Shown here piece after piece: positions 35,880 through 44,209 of a stretch of 64,000 bases of DNA. Each line of letters starts with the position of its first letter. Positions within the stretch are counted from its first letter, which is position 1. The notes beneath the pieces are model-generated. The model was not told the DNA's origin. It saw only the letters and a program-made list of their open reading frames with translations, and ran no database searches. This DNA is from Verrucomicrobiota bacterium. Its GTDB lineage: Bacteria > Verrucomicrobiota > Kiritimatiellia > CAIQIC01 > JAGNIJ01. A program made the position numbers and the translations under genes. Location of the stretch: NCBI GenBank assembly GCA_022710725.1, contig JAKLGK010000003.1:372001-436000 (forward strand). Reading direction: 5' to 3'.

Positions 35880-35927
35880 AGAAGGAAACGGCCACGCGAG
35901 GGCCGGGTTCAGGCCGGCGCGATGGAA

Positions 35928-36731
35928 TCACTCGCCCGCATCTTCCGCTGATTCCAGCAGCCCGCAGATGCCGCGCTTGGAGGCCGCGATGAAGTCGCAG
36001 AATTCCGTCACCGCCGCGTCGTTCAATTCCGCCCGGATGCGCGCGACCGCCTGCGAGGTGTTGAGCCCGGCCCGGTAGAGGATCTTGAACGCGGCGCGCA
36101 AGGCCTGGCGTGACTCGGGCTTGAAGCCCGCGCGGCGCAGCCCGACGACATTGAGGCCCAGGATCTGGTTCCCCGCGCCCGAGCGCCCGGTGCAAAACGG
36201 CGGGATGTCCTGGGAGACCGCCCCCTGCCCGCCCATCATCGCCAGCCTCCCGATGCGCACGAACTGGTGGACGACGGCGTTGCCGCTGATGAACGCCCGG
36301 TCACCCACCTCGACGTACCCGGCCAGCAGCGCGCCGTTGACCAGGATCACGCCGTTCCCCAGCTTGACGTTGTGCGCGAGGTGCGAGTTGACCATCAGGA
36401 AGCAATCGTCCCCCATCTCCGTGACCGTATCCGGCTTCGTGCCGCGGTGGATGGTCACGCCTTCCCGGATCCAGCAGCGCGCGCCGATGCGGACGTAGCT
36501 GACCGTGTCGGGCTTGAAGGCCAGGTCCTGCGGCAGGTCGCCGAGCACCGCCCCCGCGTGAATCCGGCAGCCCGGCCCGATGCTCGTGTAACGGTGGATG
36601 ACCGCGTGCGGGCCGATGACGCACCCGTCCCCGATCTGCGTGTCGCGGTCGATGACCGCGAACGGCCCCACGACGACATCCGCGCCGAGCACGGCGCCGT
36701 GATCCACGACGGCGGTTGGATGAATGTTCAT
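35928..36731 (-). CDS. lpxA: UDP-N-acetylglucosamine O-acyltransferase
   Basis: Protein of 267 residues. The N-terminal two thirds is a left-handed beta helix of hexapeptide repeats (IGDGCVIGPHAVIHRYTSIGPG). The catalytic His lies in LMVNSHLAHNVKLG, and the acyl-chain region GNAVVHQFVRIG and the C-terminal helices are typical. It starts lipid A synthesis in the cytoplasm and implies a lipopolysaccharide outer membrane. The rest of the lipid A pathway (lpxD, fabZ, lpxB) is not beside it, which is not the usual arrangement. The start overlaps the radC stop by one base. Confidence 0.96.
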   Translation of the reverse strand: MNIHPTAVVDHGAVLGADVVVGPFAVIDRDTQIGDGCVIGPHAVIHRYTSIGPGCRIHAGAVLGDLPQDLAFKPDTVSYVRIGARCWIREGVTIHRGTKPDTVTEMGDDCFLMVNSHLAHNVKLGNGVILVNGALLAGYVEVGDRAFISGNAVVHQFVRIGRLAMMGGQGAVSQDIPPFCTGRSGAGNQILGLNVVGLRRAGFKPESRQALRAAFKILYRAGLNTSQAVARIRAELNDAAVTEFCDFIAASKRGICGLLESAEDAGE

Positions 36732-37468
36732 TATTTGTCCTCGAAGCTCACGACCCCGCTCTCGCGCAGGCTGTAGTAATCCTTCGCCCCCGGCTCCGCG
36801 GCGCGGCCCAGGATGATATGGTCCAGCACCGGGATGTCCACGATCCGTCCCGCCTCGACCAGCTGCCGCGTGATCCGGATGTCCTCGGCCGACGGCGCGG
36901 GATCGCCGGACGGATGGTTATGCACGAGCACCACGGCGGCGGACAGGCAACGGATCGCCTCCTTGAACACCTCGCGCGGGTGGGCCAGGCTGGCGTTGAG
37001 CAGGCCCGTGCTGATCTCGACGGGATTCTGGCGCAGGCGGTTCTTCGTATCCAGCAGCAGGACCCAGAACGCCTCCGTCTCGCGTGCGCTGGCCCGGCCG
37101 CGCAGGACCCGCGCGGCGTCCTCCGGCGTGCGGACGAACGGGCGCTCGGGCGCGGATTCTTCGTTCAGGCGGCGGCCAAGTTCGAGGGCCGCGCGCAGGA
37201 TCTGGGCCTTGACGGGACCGATGCCCTTCTTCTTGGTCAGTTCCTGGACCGGGGCCTGGGAGAGGGCGGTCAGCGAGCCGTATTCCATCAGGAGGTTATG
37301 CGCCAGGTCGACGACGTTCAGCCCCTTCATGCCGCAGCGCAGCAGCAGGGCGATGAGCACTTCCTCGGACACGTGCTCGGCGCCGAGCCGTTCGAATAGC
37401 TCCCGCGGCCGCTGCCGCGACGGGATGTCGGCCACGCGCCTCGGCGCAATGGGATAGAGCGTTTCCAT
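36731..37468 (-). CDS. radC: RadC-family JAB/MPN protein
   Basis: Protein of 245 residues from ATG 37468 (METLYPIAPRRVADIPSRQRP). An N-terminal UPF0758 helix-hairpin-helix part (GIGPVKAQILRAALELGRR) is followed by a JAB1/MPN metal-binding domain with the motif HNHPSGDPAPSAED. RadC's function is unsettled despite the name; a nuclease or recombination role is proposed. It follows hflX by 2 bases and overlaps lpxA by one. Confidence 0.95.
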   Translation of the reverse strand: METLYPIAPRRVADIPSRQRPRELFERLGAEHVSEEVLIALLLRCGMKGLNVVDLAHNLLMEYGSLTALSQAPVQELTKKKGIGPVKAQILRAALELGRRLNEESAPERPFVRTPEDAARVLRGRASARETEAFWVLLLDTKNRLRQNPVEISTGLLNASLAHPREVFKEAIRCLSAAVVLVHNHPSGDPAPSAEDIRITRQLVEAGRIVDIPVLDHIILGRAAEPGAKDYYSLRESGVVSFEDK

Positions 37469-37470
37469 GG

Positions 37471-38799
37471 TCACGGGTCGCGGAGGCCGTTCGCGCCGTC
37501 CCCGGGCGGCGTTTCCCCGTTGTCCAGCCGGTACGGCAGGCACAGGCCGAACAGCCGCTCCGGAAGGCTGACGTCGAGCCGGACCGCGCCGTCGGCCTCG
37601 TATTTCTCCTCGAACACCCTACCGGAACTCCGGATGGCGGCAAGCAATTTTCCCTCCGCGGGCGGAACGAGCAGCTGCATGCGCAGCGTCCGGCTCTTGA
37701 GAAAGTCGGCGAGCTCGGCCCGGAACATATCGAGCCCCTCGCCGGTCAGCGCGGAGATCGTCACCGGCCGTTCGAGGCCGGGCGACAGCCGCGCGGCCTG
37801 CGCGCCCGCGGCCGGCAGGTCCATCTTGTTCAGCACGGATATCCTGGGCTTCCCTTCCGCGCCGAGTTCTTTCAACACCTGGTCCACGGCACGGATCTGC
37901 TCCTCGACGCCCGGGTGGGCGGCGTCGATGACGTGGATCAGCAGGTCCGCCTCAATGACCTCCTCCAGCGTCGCCTTGAACGACTCGACGAGATGGTGCG
38001 GCAGCTTGCGGATGAACCCGACCGTGTCGGTGATCAGGGCGGGCTGGTGGTTCGGCAGGCGGATCTGCCGCGTCGTGGGATCGAGCGTGGCGAAGAGCCG
38101 GTCGTCGGCCTCGACCTGCGCGTCGGCCAGGTGGTTGATCAGCGTGGATTTGCCCGCGTTGGTATAGCCGACGAGCGTCAGCAGGGCCCAGCCGTGACGG
38201 CGGCGCCCGCGCCGCTGTTCGGCGCGGTGCTGGCGCACCTCCTCGAGGGAGGCGCGGATGCGCGTGATCCGGTCGAGGATCCGGCGCCGGTCCAGCTCCA
38301 GCTGCTTCTCGCCCGGGCCGCGCAGGCCGATGCCGCCCTGCTGGCGCTCGAGGTGCGTCCACATGCCGCGCAGGCGGGGCAGTAAATACTGGAGCTGCGC
38401 CAGTTCGATCTGCAGGCGGCCGGCCTTCGAGCGGGCGTGCTGCGCAAAGATATCGAGGATCAGCTGCGCCCGGTCGACGACCTTGCAGCCGGTGATATCC
38501 GCCAGGTTCCGGCCCTGCGCGGGCGAGAGGTCGTCGTCGAAGAGAATCGTCGTGATGTCCTCGGCCGCGGCGCGCTCCGCCAGTTCGGCGGCCTTGCCCT
38601 TGCCGATCAGCGTCGCGGGATTGAACGTCTGCTGGTTGCAGACCAGCCGGCCGATCACGTCCGCGCCGGCCGTGTCGGCCAACTGCGCCAGCTCATCCAG
38701 CAGGTCCTCGACGACATCCCGGCGCTGGTCCTTGAGCCGGACGCCGACCAGCAGGACCCGCTCCGGCTCATCCCGGAAGGATAACGGGGTTCGGCCCAT
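37471..38799 (-). CDS. hflX: GTPase HflX
   Basis: Protein of 442 residues. The HflX N-domain (VLLVGVRLKDQRRD, AGADVIGR, NPATLIGKGKAAEL) and GIGLRGPGEKQLE linker precede the G domain with GYTNAGKSTLIN (G1), DTVGFIRKLP (G3) and NKMDLP (G4). It splits stalled or stressed ribosomes. It follows miaA with a 32-base overlap. The usual small hfq gene between miaA and hflX of gammaproteobacteria is absent. Confidence 0.96.
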   Translation of the reverse strand: MGRTPLSFRDEPERVLLVGVRLKDQRRDVVEDLLDELAQLADTAGADVIGRLVCNQQTFNPATLIGKGKAAELAERAAAEDITTILFDDDLSPAQGRNLADITGCKVVDRAQLILDIFAQHARSKAGRLQIELAQLQYLLPRLRGMWTHLERQQGGIGLRGPGEKQLELDRRRILDRITRIRASLEEVRQHRAEQRRGRRRHGWALLTLVGYTNAGKSTLINHLADAQVEADDRLFATLDPTTRQIRLPNHQPALITDTVGFIRKLPHHLVESFKATLEEVIEADLLIHVIDAAHPGVEEQIRAVDQVLKELGAEGKPRISVLNKMDLPAAGAQAARLSPGLERPVTISALTGEGLDMFRAELADFLKSRTLRMQLLVPPAEGKLLAAIRSSGRVFEEKYEADGAVRLDVSLPERLFGLCLPYRLDNGETPPGDGANGLRDP

Positions 38800-39688
38800 G
38801 CTTCCTCCATGCCGCCCATACCCGGTCCGCGAGCCGGGCGACGGGCTCGCTGAAATCGTGATCGATCCACTCCACGCGGACCTGGTGCCGGAACCAGGTC
38901 ATCTGCCGGCGCGCCAACTGCCAGGTGCGGCGTACGGCCTGCTCCCGCGCCTGCCCCACGGTCAGGGTCCCGTCCAGCGCCGCGAAGGCCTCGGCGTAGC
39001 CGATGGCGTGGCGGGCGGTGCCGGACAGCGCATCGCCGCGTTCGCGCAGTCGCCGGGCCTCGTCGAGCAGCCCGCCCTCGAACATCCGCGTCACGCGCTC
39101 GGCGATGCGCGCCCGCCAGCGGGCCGGCTCCGGTTTGAGGCCGACCAGCGGCGCGCCGGGTTCGCGCGCCGGCCGAACGCCGCGCGCGCCGCATTCGGCC
39201 AGTTCGATGGCGCGGATCAGCCGGCGCGGATTCCGGGGATCGGCCAGCGATTCCAGGCGCGCCGGGTCGCGCCGCCGCAGCTCCTCCTGCAGGCCGGCGA
39301 CATCCAGTTCCGAAAGCCTTTTGCGAAGGTCGGGGTCGGCCGGCGGCGCGGCGTCGAGCCCCTCGACGAGGCCCTTGACGTACAGGCCGGTGCCCCCGGC
39401 CACGATCACGCGGGCGGCGGCTGCCCTAAAGGCCTCCCGGGCCGCTTCGAGAAACCGGCCGACGCTGAACGGCTCGGCGGGCTCGACGAGATCGAGTCCC
39501 CAGTAACGGACCCGGCTGCGCTCGTCCGCCGTCGGCTTGTCGGTGCCGACGTCCATGCCCCGGTAAACGAGCATCGAATCGGCGGAGAGAATATCGAGGC
39601 CTTCGCGCTCCGCGAGGTATTGCGCGACGGCTGACTTTCCGGCCGCGGTCGGCCCGACGAGAAACCAGGCAGTCGGCGATCCGGCCAT
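38768..39688 (-). CDS. miaA: tRNA dimethylallyltransferase
   Basis: Protein of 306 residues. It adds dimethylallyl to A37 of tRNAs reading UNN codons. Motifs are GPTAAGKSAVAQYLA (P-loop), LSADSMLVYRGMDVGTDKP, VIVAGGTGLYVKGL and the RHAIGYAEAF region. The start overlaps the lspA stop by one base. Confidence 0.96.
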   Translation of the reverse strand: MAGSPTAWFLVGPTAAGKSAVAQYLAEREGLDILSADSMLVYRGMDVGTDKPTADERSRVRYWGLDLVEPAEPFSVGRFLEAAREAFRAAAARVIVAGGTGLYVKGLVEGLDAAPPADPDLRKRLSELDVAGLQEELRRRDPARLESLADPRNPRRLIRAIELAECGARGVRPAREPGAPLVGLKPEPARWRARIAERVTRMFEGGLLDEARRLRERGDALSGTARHAIGYAEAFAALDGTLTVGQAREQAVRRTWQLARRQMTWFRHQVRVEWIDHDFSEPVARLADRVWAAWRKHGPNPVILPG

Positions 39689-40188
39689 CAGGACTCCGGA
39701 GAGGCGGCGGGCTCCGTCTTGCGGCGGGATTCATTGAGGGGATGGCCGGCCACCCAGAAGGCGGACACGATGTACAGGCCCGCCCCGACGCAGATCGCGG
39801 AATCCGCGATGTTGAAGGCCGGCCAGTGCCAGCCGCGCACGTGGAAATCCAGGAAATCGGTGACCCAGCCGAGACGCACGCGATCAAGCAGGTTGCCCAC
39901 GACGCCGCCGACCAGCAGCGCCAGAGCCAGGCGATGCTCCCACGTCCGGCTCAAGAACGACCGCCGGAAAATCACCATCAGGACCAGGATGACGACCGAA
40001 AGGATGGTCAGGACGGCATTCTGTCCGCCGAGCATGCCCCAGGCTGCGCCGGTGTTGCGGACGTAGGTCAGGTCGAAAAAGCCCGGGATGACCGGATGCG
40101 CGACGCCGAAGTCGAAGGTCGCGCGCACGTGCCACTTTGTCGCCTGATCCAGCGCCGCGATGATGAAAGCCAGCAGGATCACCGACAT
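39688..40188 (-). CDS. lspA: Signal peptidase II (lipoprotein)
   Basis: Protein of 166 residues with four membrane helices. LspA cuts lipoprotein signals at the lipobox Cys. Catalytic Asp residues are in GNLLDRVRLG and FNIADSAI; ALDQATKWHV and LTYVRNTGAAWGML are family motifs. The window itself encodes a likely substrate, the M48 lipoprotein at 564-1874. It follows the dksA-like gene by 28 bases; the order ileS, dksA-like, lspA is widely conserved. Confidence 0.96.
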   Translation of the reverse strand: MSVILLAFIIAALDQATKWHVRATFDFGVAHPVIPGFFDLTYVRNTGAAWGMLGGQNAVLTILSVVILVLMVIFRRSFLSRTWEHRLALALLVGGVVGNLLDRVRLGWVTDFLDFHVRGWHWPAFNIADSAICVGAGLYIVSAFWVAGHPLNESRRKTEPAASPES

Positions 40189-40216
40189 AGGCCCGCTCCT
40201 GGTTTCCCGGGTCGGG

Positions 40217-40843
40217 TCAGGATTCCCCGCCCTGCTGGATGGTCGGGCCGAACGGACGAAACTTGCTGCGGCCCTTTTCCGATTCGCTCTTGCAGTGCAC
40301 GCACATCCTCGCGAACGGCAGCGCCTTCAGGCGGGCCTTCTCGATGGGCTTGCCGCAATTGTCGCAGGAGCCGTAGATGCCGGTCGTGATGCGCTGGAGC
40401 GCCTCGTCGATCTCGTAGAGGGCGTCCTGCTCGCTGCTGACCAGGTTCAGGGCGAACTCGCGGTCGAAGTTGTCGGTGCCCTGGTCGGCCATGTGGAAGC
40501 TGTAGCTGGACAAGTCGCCGGACGACTCGCGCGGGGACCGGTTCAGGTTGTCGCCCGCGAGGAACGAGATCTCGTCGACGACGCGGTCGCGAAGTCTCTG
40601 GAGAACCTCGCGGTACTTCTTCAACTCCACGGCCGGCAGCCGGCGGGGCGGCGGAAGGGGCTTCTTCGGTTCCGGCGCCGCCTTCGGGGCCGGCCTGCGC
40701 CTGGCGGCAACCGGTTTGCGAACCGGGACCGGCTTACGCGCCTTGGCGGCGGGCGCCGCCTTCTTTTTCACGGGCTTGGCCTTGACCGGCGCCTTCTTCT
40801 GAACGGGCGCGCGTTTCTTGGATTTCTTTGCGCTTTTTGCCAT
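40217..40843 (-). CDS. DksA/TraR-family protein with Lys/Pro/Ala-rich N-terminal tail
   Basis: Protein of 208 residues from ATG 40843 with GGAAGGTG upstream. The first 65 or so residues are low complexity and basic (KKSKKRAPVQKKAPVKAKPVKKKA). The C-terminal half is a DksA-like coiled coil (ELKKYREVLQRLRDRVVDEI, ADQGTDNFDREFALNL) and a C4 zinc finger (CDNC...CVHC). DksA-type proteins bind RNA polymerase through its secondary channel. The long histone-H1-like tail suggests nucleic-acid binding as well. It lies between ileS and lspA, 107 bases after ileS. Confidence 0.9.
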   Translation of the reverse strand: MAKSAKKSKKRAPVQKKAPVKAKPVKKKAAPAAKARKPVPVRKPVAARRRPAPKAAPEPKKPLPPPRRLPAVELKKYREVLQRLRDRVVDEISFLAGDNLNRSPRESSGDLSSYSFHMADQGTDNFDREFALNLVSSEQDALYEIDEALQRITTGIYGSCDNCGKPIEKARLKALPFARMCVHCKSESEKGRSKFRPFGPTIQQGGES

Positions 40844-40949
40844 CTCGCACCTTCCCCCTGACGTCTTGTTTGACGGGTCCCCGCCGGTCCAGTCCGGCGG
40901 AAGAGCGGCTTGAGTACCACAGCCCTCTGCCGCTGTCAACCCTGCCGAC

Positions 40950-43900
40950 TTATTTTTCCTTCGCGGGCTCGATCCGGACGCCGCAGGGATGACCGTTCAG
41001 GTCCTGGACATCCCCCGCCGAGCCGACGAACAGGCATTCTACGCACAAGGTCTCGCCGCGTATATAGTCGCCGTGCGCTTCCACGGCCTCGCGAACGGCT
41101 TCGTCGCCGCTGTACGACAGCCGGATGCGCTGGGTCACCTCGAGATCGGCCGCCTTGCGCAGGTTCTGGACGCGGTTGACGAACTCGCGGGCGAGGCCTT
41201 CGCGCACCAGTTCCTGGGTCAGGTCGATCTCCAGGGCGACGATCAGCCCGTCCTCCGAGGACACGGCCAGGCCCTCGCGCGGCTTGCGCTCCACCACCAG
41301 ATCGGCGGCTTCGATGGCGACCGACTCGCCATCCACCTCAATCGAAACGGGCTTGCCGTCCAGCAGATCCTCGATGCGGGCGGAGTCCAGCTTCTGGATC
41401 TGCTGCGCGGCCTTCTTCACCTTCGGGCCCAGGCGCGGCCCCATCCGGCGGAAATCGGGCTTGGCGAGGAAGGTCGCCAGGTCGGACTCGCGCCCGCTGA
41501 ACCAGATCTCGCGCACGTTGAGTTCGTCCGCGACCAGGTCCTTGAGCGCCTCGATCCGCGCCCGGCGCGCGGCGTCGCGGCAAACCACGTGCAGCCCTCG
41601 CAACGGCTGGCGCACCTTGATGTTATGATCGGCGCGCAGCTGGCGGCCGAGGCCGACGACGCGGATCACGTCGTCCATCTGGTCCTCCAGCGCGGCGTTG
41701 CGGGCGCGGCCGTCGCCGAGCGGGAAATCGCAGAGGTGCACGGACTCCGGCATGTCCGGCGTGCGCAGGTTGCGGTAGATCGCCTCGCTGATGAACGGCA
41801 CGAACGGCGCGGCGATCCGACACAACCGGACCAGCACCTCGTAGAGGGTGGCGTAAGCCCGAGCCTTGTCCGCGTCATCCGAGCTCTTCCAGAACCGGCG
41901 CCGGCTGCGGCGGATGTACCAATTGGTCAGGTCCTCGATGAACCGGACGAACGGCCGGACCGCCTGCTGCAGGTCGTAGGCGTCCATCGCCGCGACGACC
42001 TCCTGCGTCAGGCGCTCCAGCGACGAGTGAATCCAGTTGTCCAACAGATTCCCTGAACCCGGCCCCCCGAACCCTGAACCCTTCCCCGGCCGCCACCCGT
42101 CCACCCGCGCGTACGTGACGAAGAAGCTGTAGGCGTTCCACCACGGCAGCAGGAGGTGGCGCAGGGCGTGCTTGACGCCCTCCTCGGAGAAATTGAGGTT
42201 CTCGGCGCGGACGACCGGCGAGTGGATCAGGTACAGTCGCAGCGCGTCGGCGCCGTAGGTGTCCAGGATGTAGACGGGATCGGGGTAGTTCTTGAGCCGC
42301 TTGCTCATCTTGCGGCCGTCGTCGGCCAGGATCATGCCGTTGACGATCACGTGGCGGAACGTGGGCTTGTCGAACAGCGCCGTCGAAAGGACCATCAGCG
42401 TGTAGAACCAGCCGCGCGTCTGGTCCAACCCCTCGGCGATGAAATCGGCCGGGAAGTGCTGCTCGAAGTGCGCCTTGTTCTCGAAGGGATAGTGCGACTG
42501 GGCGTACGGCATCGAGCCGCTCTCGAACCAGCAGTCCAGCACCTCGGGGATGCGGCGCAGGGGCGCCCCGCCCTTCGCCGACGGGATCTCGACGTTATCC
42601 ACGAAGTGCTTGTGCAGGTCGGCGACCTTCTGGCCGGAGAGTTTTTCCAGTTCGGCGACGGACCCGATGCAGATCCGTTCGCCCTGCGCGTTGCGCCAGA
42701 CGGGCAGCGGCGCGCCCCAGTAGCGGTTGCGCGAGATCGCCCAGTCCCGCGCGCCCTCGAGCCACTTGCCGAAGCGGCCGTCGCGCAGGTGCTCGGGCAC
42801 CCAGTGGGTCTTCGCGTTGGCCGCGAGGAGCCGGTCGCGGAGCTGCTCGACGCGGACGAACCAGGTCGCCACCGCGCGGTAGATCAGCGGCGAATCGCAG
42901 CGCCAGCAATGTGGGTAGCTGTGCTGGATCGTCGAGCGGTGGACGAGCTTCCCCTCCTCCTTCAGGCGGCGCAGGATGTCGGAGTCGGTCTCCTTCACCT
43001 CGCGGCCGAGGTAGTCCGCGACGGGCGCGGCGAACCGGCCCTCGTCGTCCACCGGGCATACGGCCGGCAGGCCGGCGGCCTGACCGAGCCGGTGGTCGTC
43101 CTCGCCGAAGCCGGGCGCGATGTGCACGACCCCGGTGCCGTCCTCGGTGGAGACGAAATCGGCCTCGAGGACACGGAACGCGCCCTTCGCCTGGAGGTCC
43201 GCGAAGTACGGGAACAACGGCTCGTAGCGCAGGCCGGCCAGGGCCGAGCCGTCCAGTTCCTCCAGCAACTCATACGATTCGTTCTTCGGGTAGTATGCCG
43301 GCAGGCGGTCGCGGGCCAGGATGTAGACCTGGCCCGCATCGCGGACTTTCACGTAGCGGATCGTCGGCCCGACGGCGAGGGCGAGGTTGGACGGCAGCGT
43401 CCAGGGCGTCGTCGTCCAGGCCAGGATGAACGTATTCGCGGCGCCCTCGACGGCGAAGCGGACGGTGACGGCCGGGTCCTGGACGTCCTGGTAGCCCTGG
43501 TTCGTCTCGAAGTTGGAGAGCGGCGTCGCGCAGCGCGGGCAGTACGGCAGGATCTTGTGCCCCTCGTAGATCAGGTCCTTTTCCCACAACGATTTGAAGA
43601 CCCACCAGATGGACTCCATGTAGGCCGGGTCCATGGTCTTGTAGTCGTGGTCGAAGTCCACCCAGCGCCCCATGCGGGTGACGATCTGGCGCCACTCGCG
43701 GGTATAGCGCAGGACGATGCCGCGGCATTTCTCGTTGAAGACGTCGACGCCAAGTTTCTCGATGTCGCGCTTGCCGCTGATCTTGAGCTCCTGCTCCATC
43801 TCGTATTCCACGGGCAGGCCGTGGCAATCCCAGCCGAACCGGCGCTCGACGTAATGGCCGCGCATGGTCTGGTAGCGCGGGACGATGTCCTTGATCGTGC

Positions 43901-44084
43901 CGGCAAGCAGGTGCCCGTAGTGCGGGAGGCCGGTGGCGAACGGAGGGCCGTCGTAGAAGACGAATTCCGGCGCGCCCCTGCGGATTTCAATGGATTTCCG
44001 GAAGACGTCGCCCGCCTCCCAGAACTTCAGGATATCCCGTTCGAGGTCCGGAAAGCTCACCTTGCTGGATACGGGGTCAAACAT
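40950..44084 (-). CDS. ileS: Isoleucyl-tRNA synthetase, type 2 (eukaryote-like)
   Basis: Protein of 1044 residues. The class I motifs are HYGH (in GLPHYGHLLAGTIKD) and KMSKR (about residues 591-595). The length, the PFATGLPHYGHL form and the long C-terminal extension match the type 2 or eukaryote-like bacterial IleS, the class known to be less sensitive to mupirocin. The editing domain contains WTTTPWTLPSN. Around residues 668-680 a Gly/Pro/Ser stretch (GKGSGFGGPGSG) is encoded by a short repeat found in frame between DGWRP and LLDNWIHSS, a point where other IleS proteins have a short linker. It is the first gene of ileS-dksA-lspA-miaA-hflX-radC-lpxA. Confidence 0.95.
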   Translation of the reverse strand: MFDPVSSKVSFPDLERDILKFWEAGDVFRKSIEIRRGAPEFVFYDGPPFATGLPHYGHLLAGTIKDIVPRYQTMRGHYVERRFGWDCHGLPVEYEMEQELKISGKRDIEKLGVDVFNEKCRGIVLRYTREWRQIVTRMGRWVDFDHDYKTMDPAYMESIWWVFKSLWEKDLIYEGHKILPYCPRCATPLSNFETNQGYQDVQDPAVTVRFAVEGAANTFILAWTTTPWTLPSNLALAVGPTIRYVKVRDAGQVYILARDRLPAYYPKNESYELLEELDGSALAGLRYEPLFPYFADLQAKGAFRVLEADFVSTEDGTGVVHIAPGFGEDDHRLGQAAGLPAVCPVDDEGRFAAPVADYLGREVKETDSDILRRLKEEGKLVHRSTIQHSYPHCWRCDSPLIYRAVATWFVRVEQLRDRLLAANAKTHWVPEHLRDGRFGKWLEGARDWAISRNRYWGAPLPVWRNAQGERICIGSVAELEKLSGQKVADLHKHFVDNVEIPSAKGGAPLRRIPEVLDCWFESGSMPYAQSHYPFENKAHFEQHFPADFIAEGLDQTRGWFYTLMVLSTALFDKPTFRHVIVNGMILADDGRKMSKRLKNYPDPVYILDTYGADALRLYLIHSPVVRAENLNFSEEGVKHALRHLLLPWWNAYSFFVTYARVDGWRPGKGSGFGGPGSGNLLDNWIHSSLERLTQEVVAAMDAYDLQQAVRPFVRFIEDLTNWYIRRSRRRFWKSSDDADKARAYATLYEVLVRLCRIAAPFVPFISEAIYRNLRTPDMPESVHLCDFPLGDGRARNAALEDQMDDVIRVVGLGRQLRADHNIKVRQPLRGLHVVCRDAARRARIEALKDLVADELNVREIWFSGRESDLATFLAKPDFRRMGPRLGPKVKKAAQQIQKLDSARIEDLLDGKPVSIEVDGESVAIEAADLVVERKPREGLAVSSEDGLIVALEIDLTQELVREGLAREFVNRVQNLRKAADLEVTQRIRLSYSGDEAVREAVEAHGDYIRGETLCVECLFVGSAGDVQDLNGHPCGVRIEPAKEK
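42050..42082. repeat. Short GGTTCAGGG-type repeat lying in frame inside ileS
   Basis: On the minus strand the sequence contains GGGTTCAGGGTTCGGGG followed by a second GGGTTCAGGG, separated by GGCC. It is much like short GTTCAGG repeats of intergenic elements. Its length is compatible with the reading frame and it encodes GSGFGGPGSG. I treat it as a repeat acquired in frame, not as a sequencing error, because the gene remains intact on both sides. Confidence 0.55.
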
Positions 44085-44145
44085 GGGCGTAGAAGATACG
44101 CAACCGCGATTGCCGAAAGCAAGCGGAGATGCGGGCCCCGCACGC

Positions 44146-44189
44146 GGAGAATATTACTTGACATTTCATCGTAAACGACCGCATTCTCC
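44146..44189 (+). promoter_or_regulatory. Candidate promoter with inverted repeat upstream of the alphaCTD-sigma4 gene
   Basis: TTGACA at 44158-44163 is a perfect -35 box. CATTCT at 44182-44187 is a weak -10 at spacing 18. Inverted repeats GGAGAAT (44146-44152) and ATTCTCC (44183-44189) flank the promoter, 30 bases apart, and could be an operator. The gene starts at GTG 44210. There is no strong ribosome site; AAGGA sits about 6 bases before the start. Confidence 0.4.
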
Positions 44190-44209
44190 ACGCATATTAA
44201 GGACTTTTT

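Noticed and set aside
38768..38830. A missing hfq between miaA and hflX as a deletion
   Set aside because: miaA and hflX overlap by 32 bases, so no remnant exists; hfq absence here is normal outside gammaproteobacteria.
44085..44145. T-box or leader riboswitch upstream of ileS
   Set aside because: The gap is too short and no T-box consensus (such as the AGGGUGGNACCGCG core) is seen; only a GC-rich palindrome is present.
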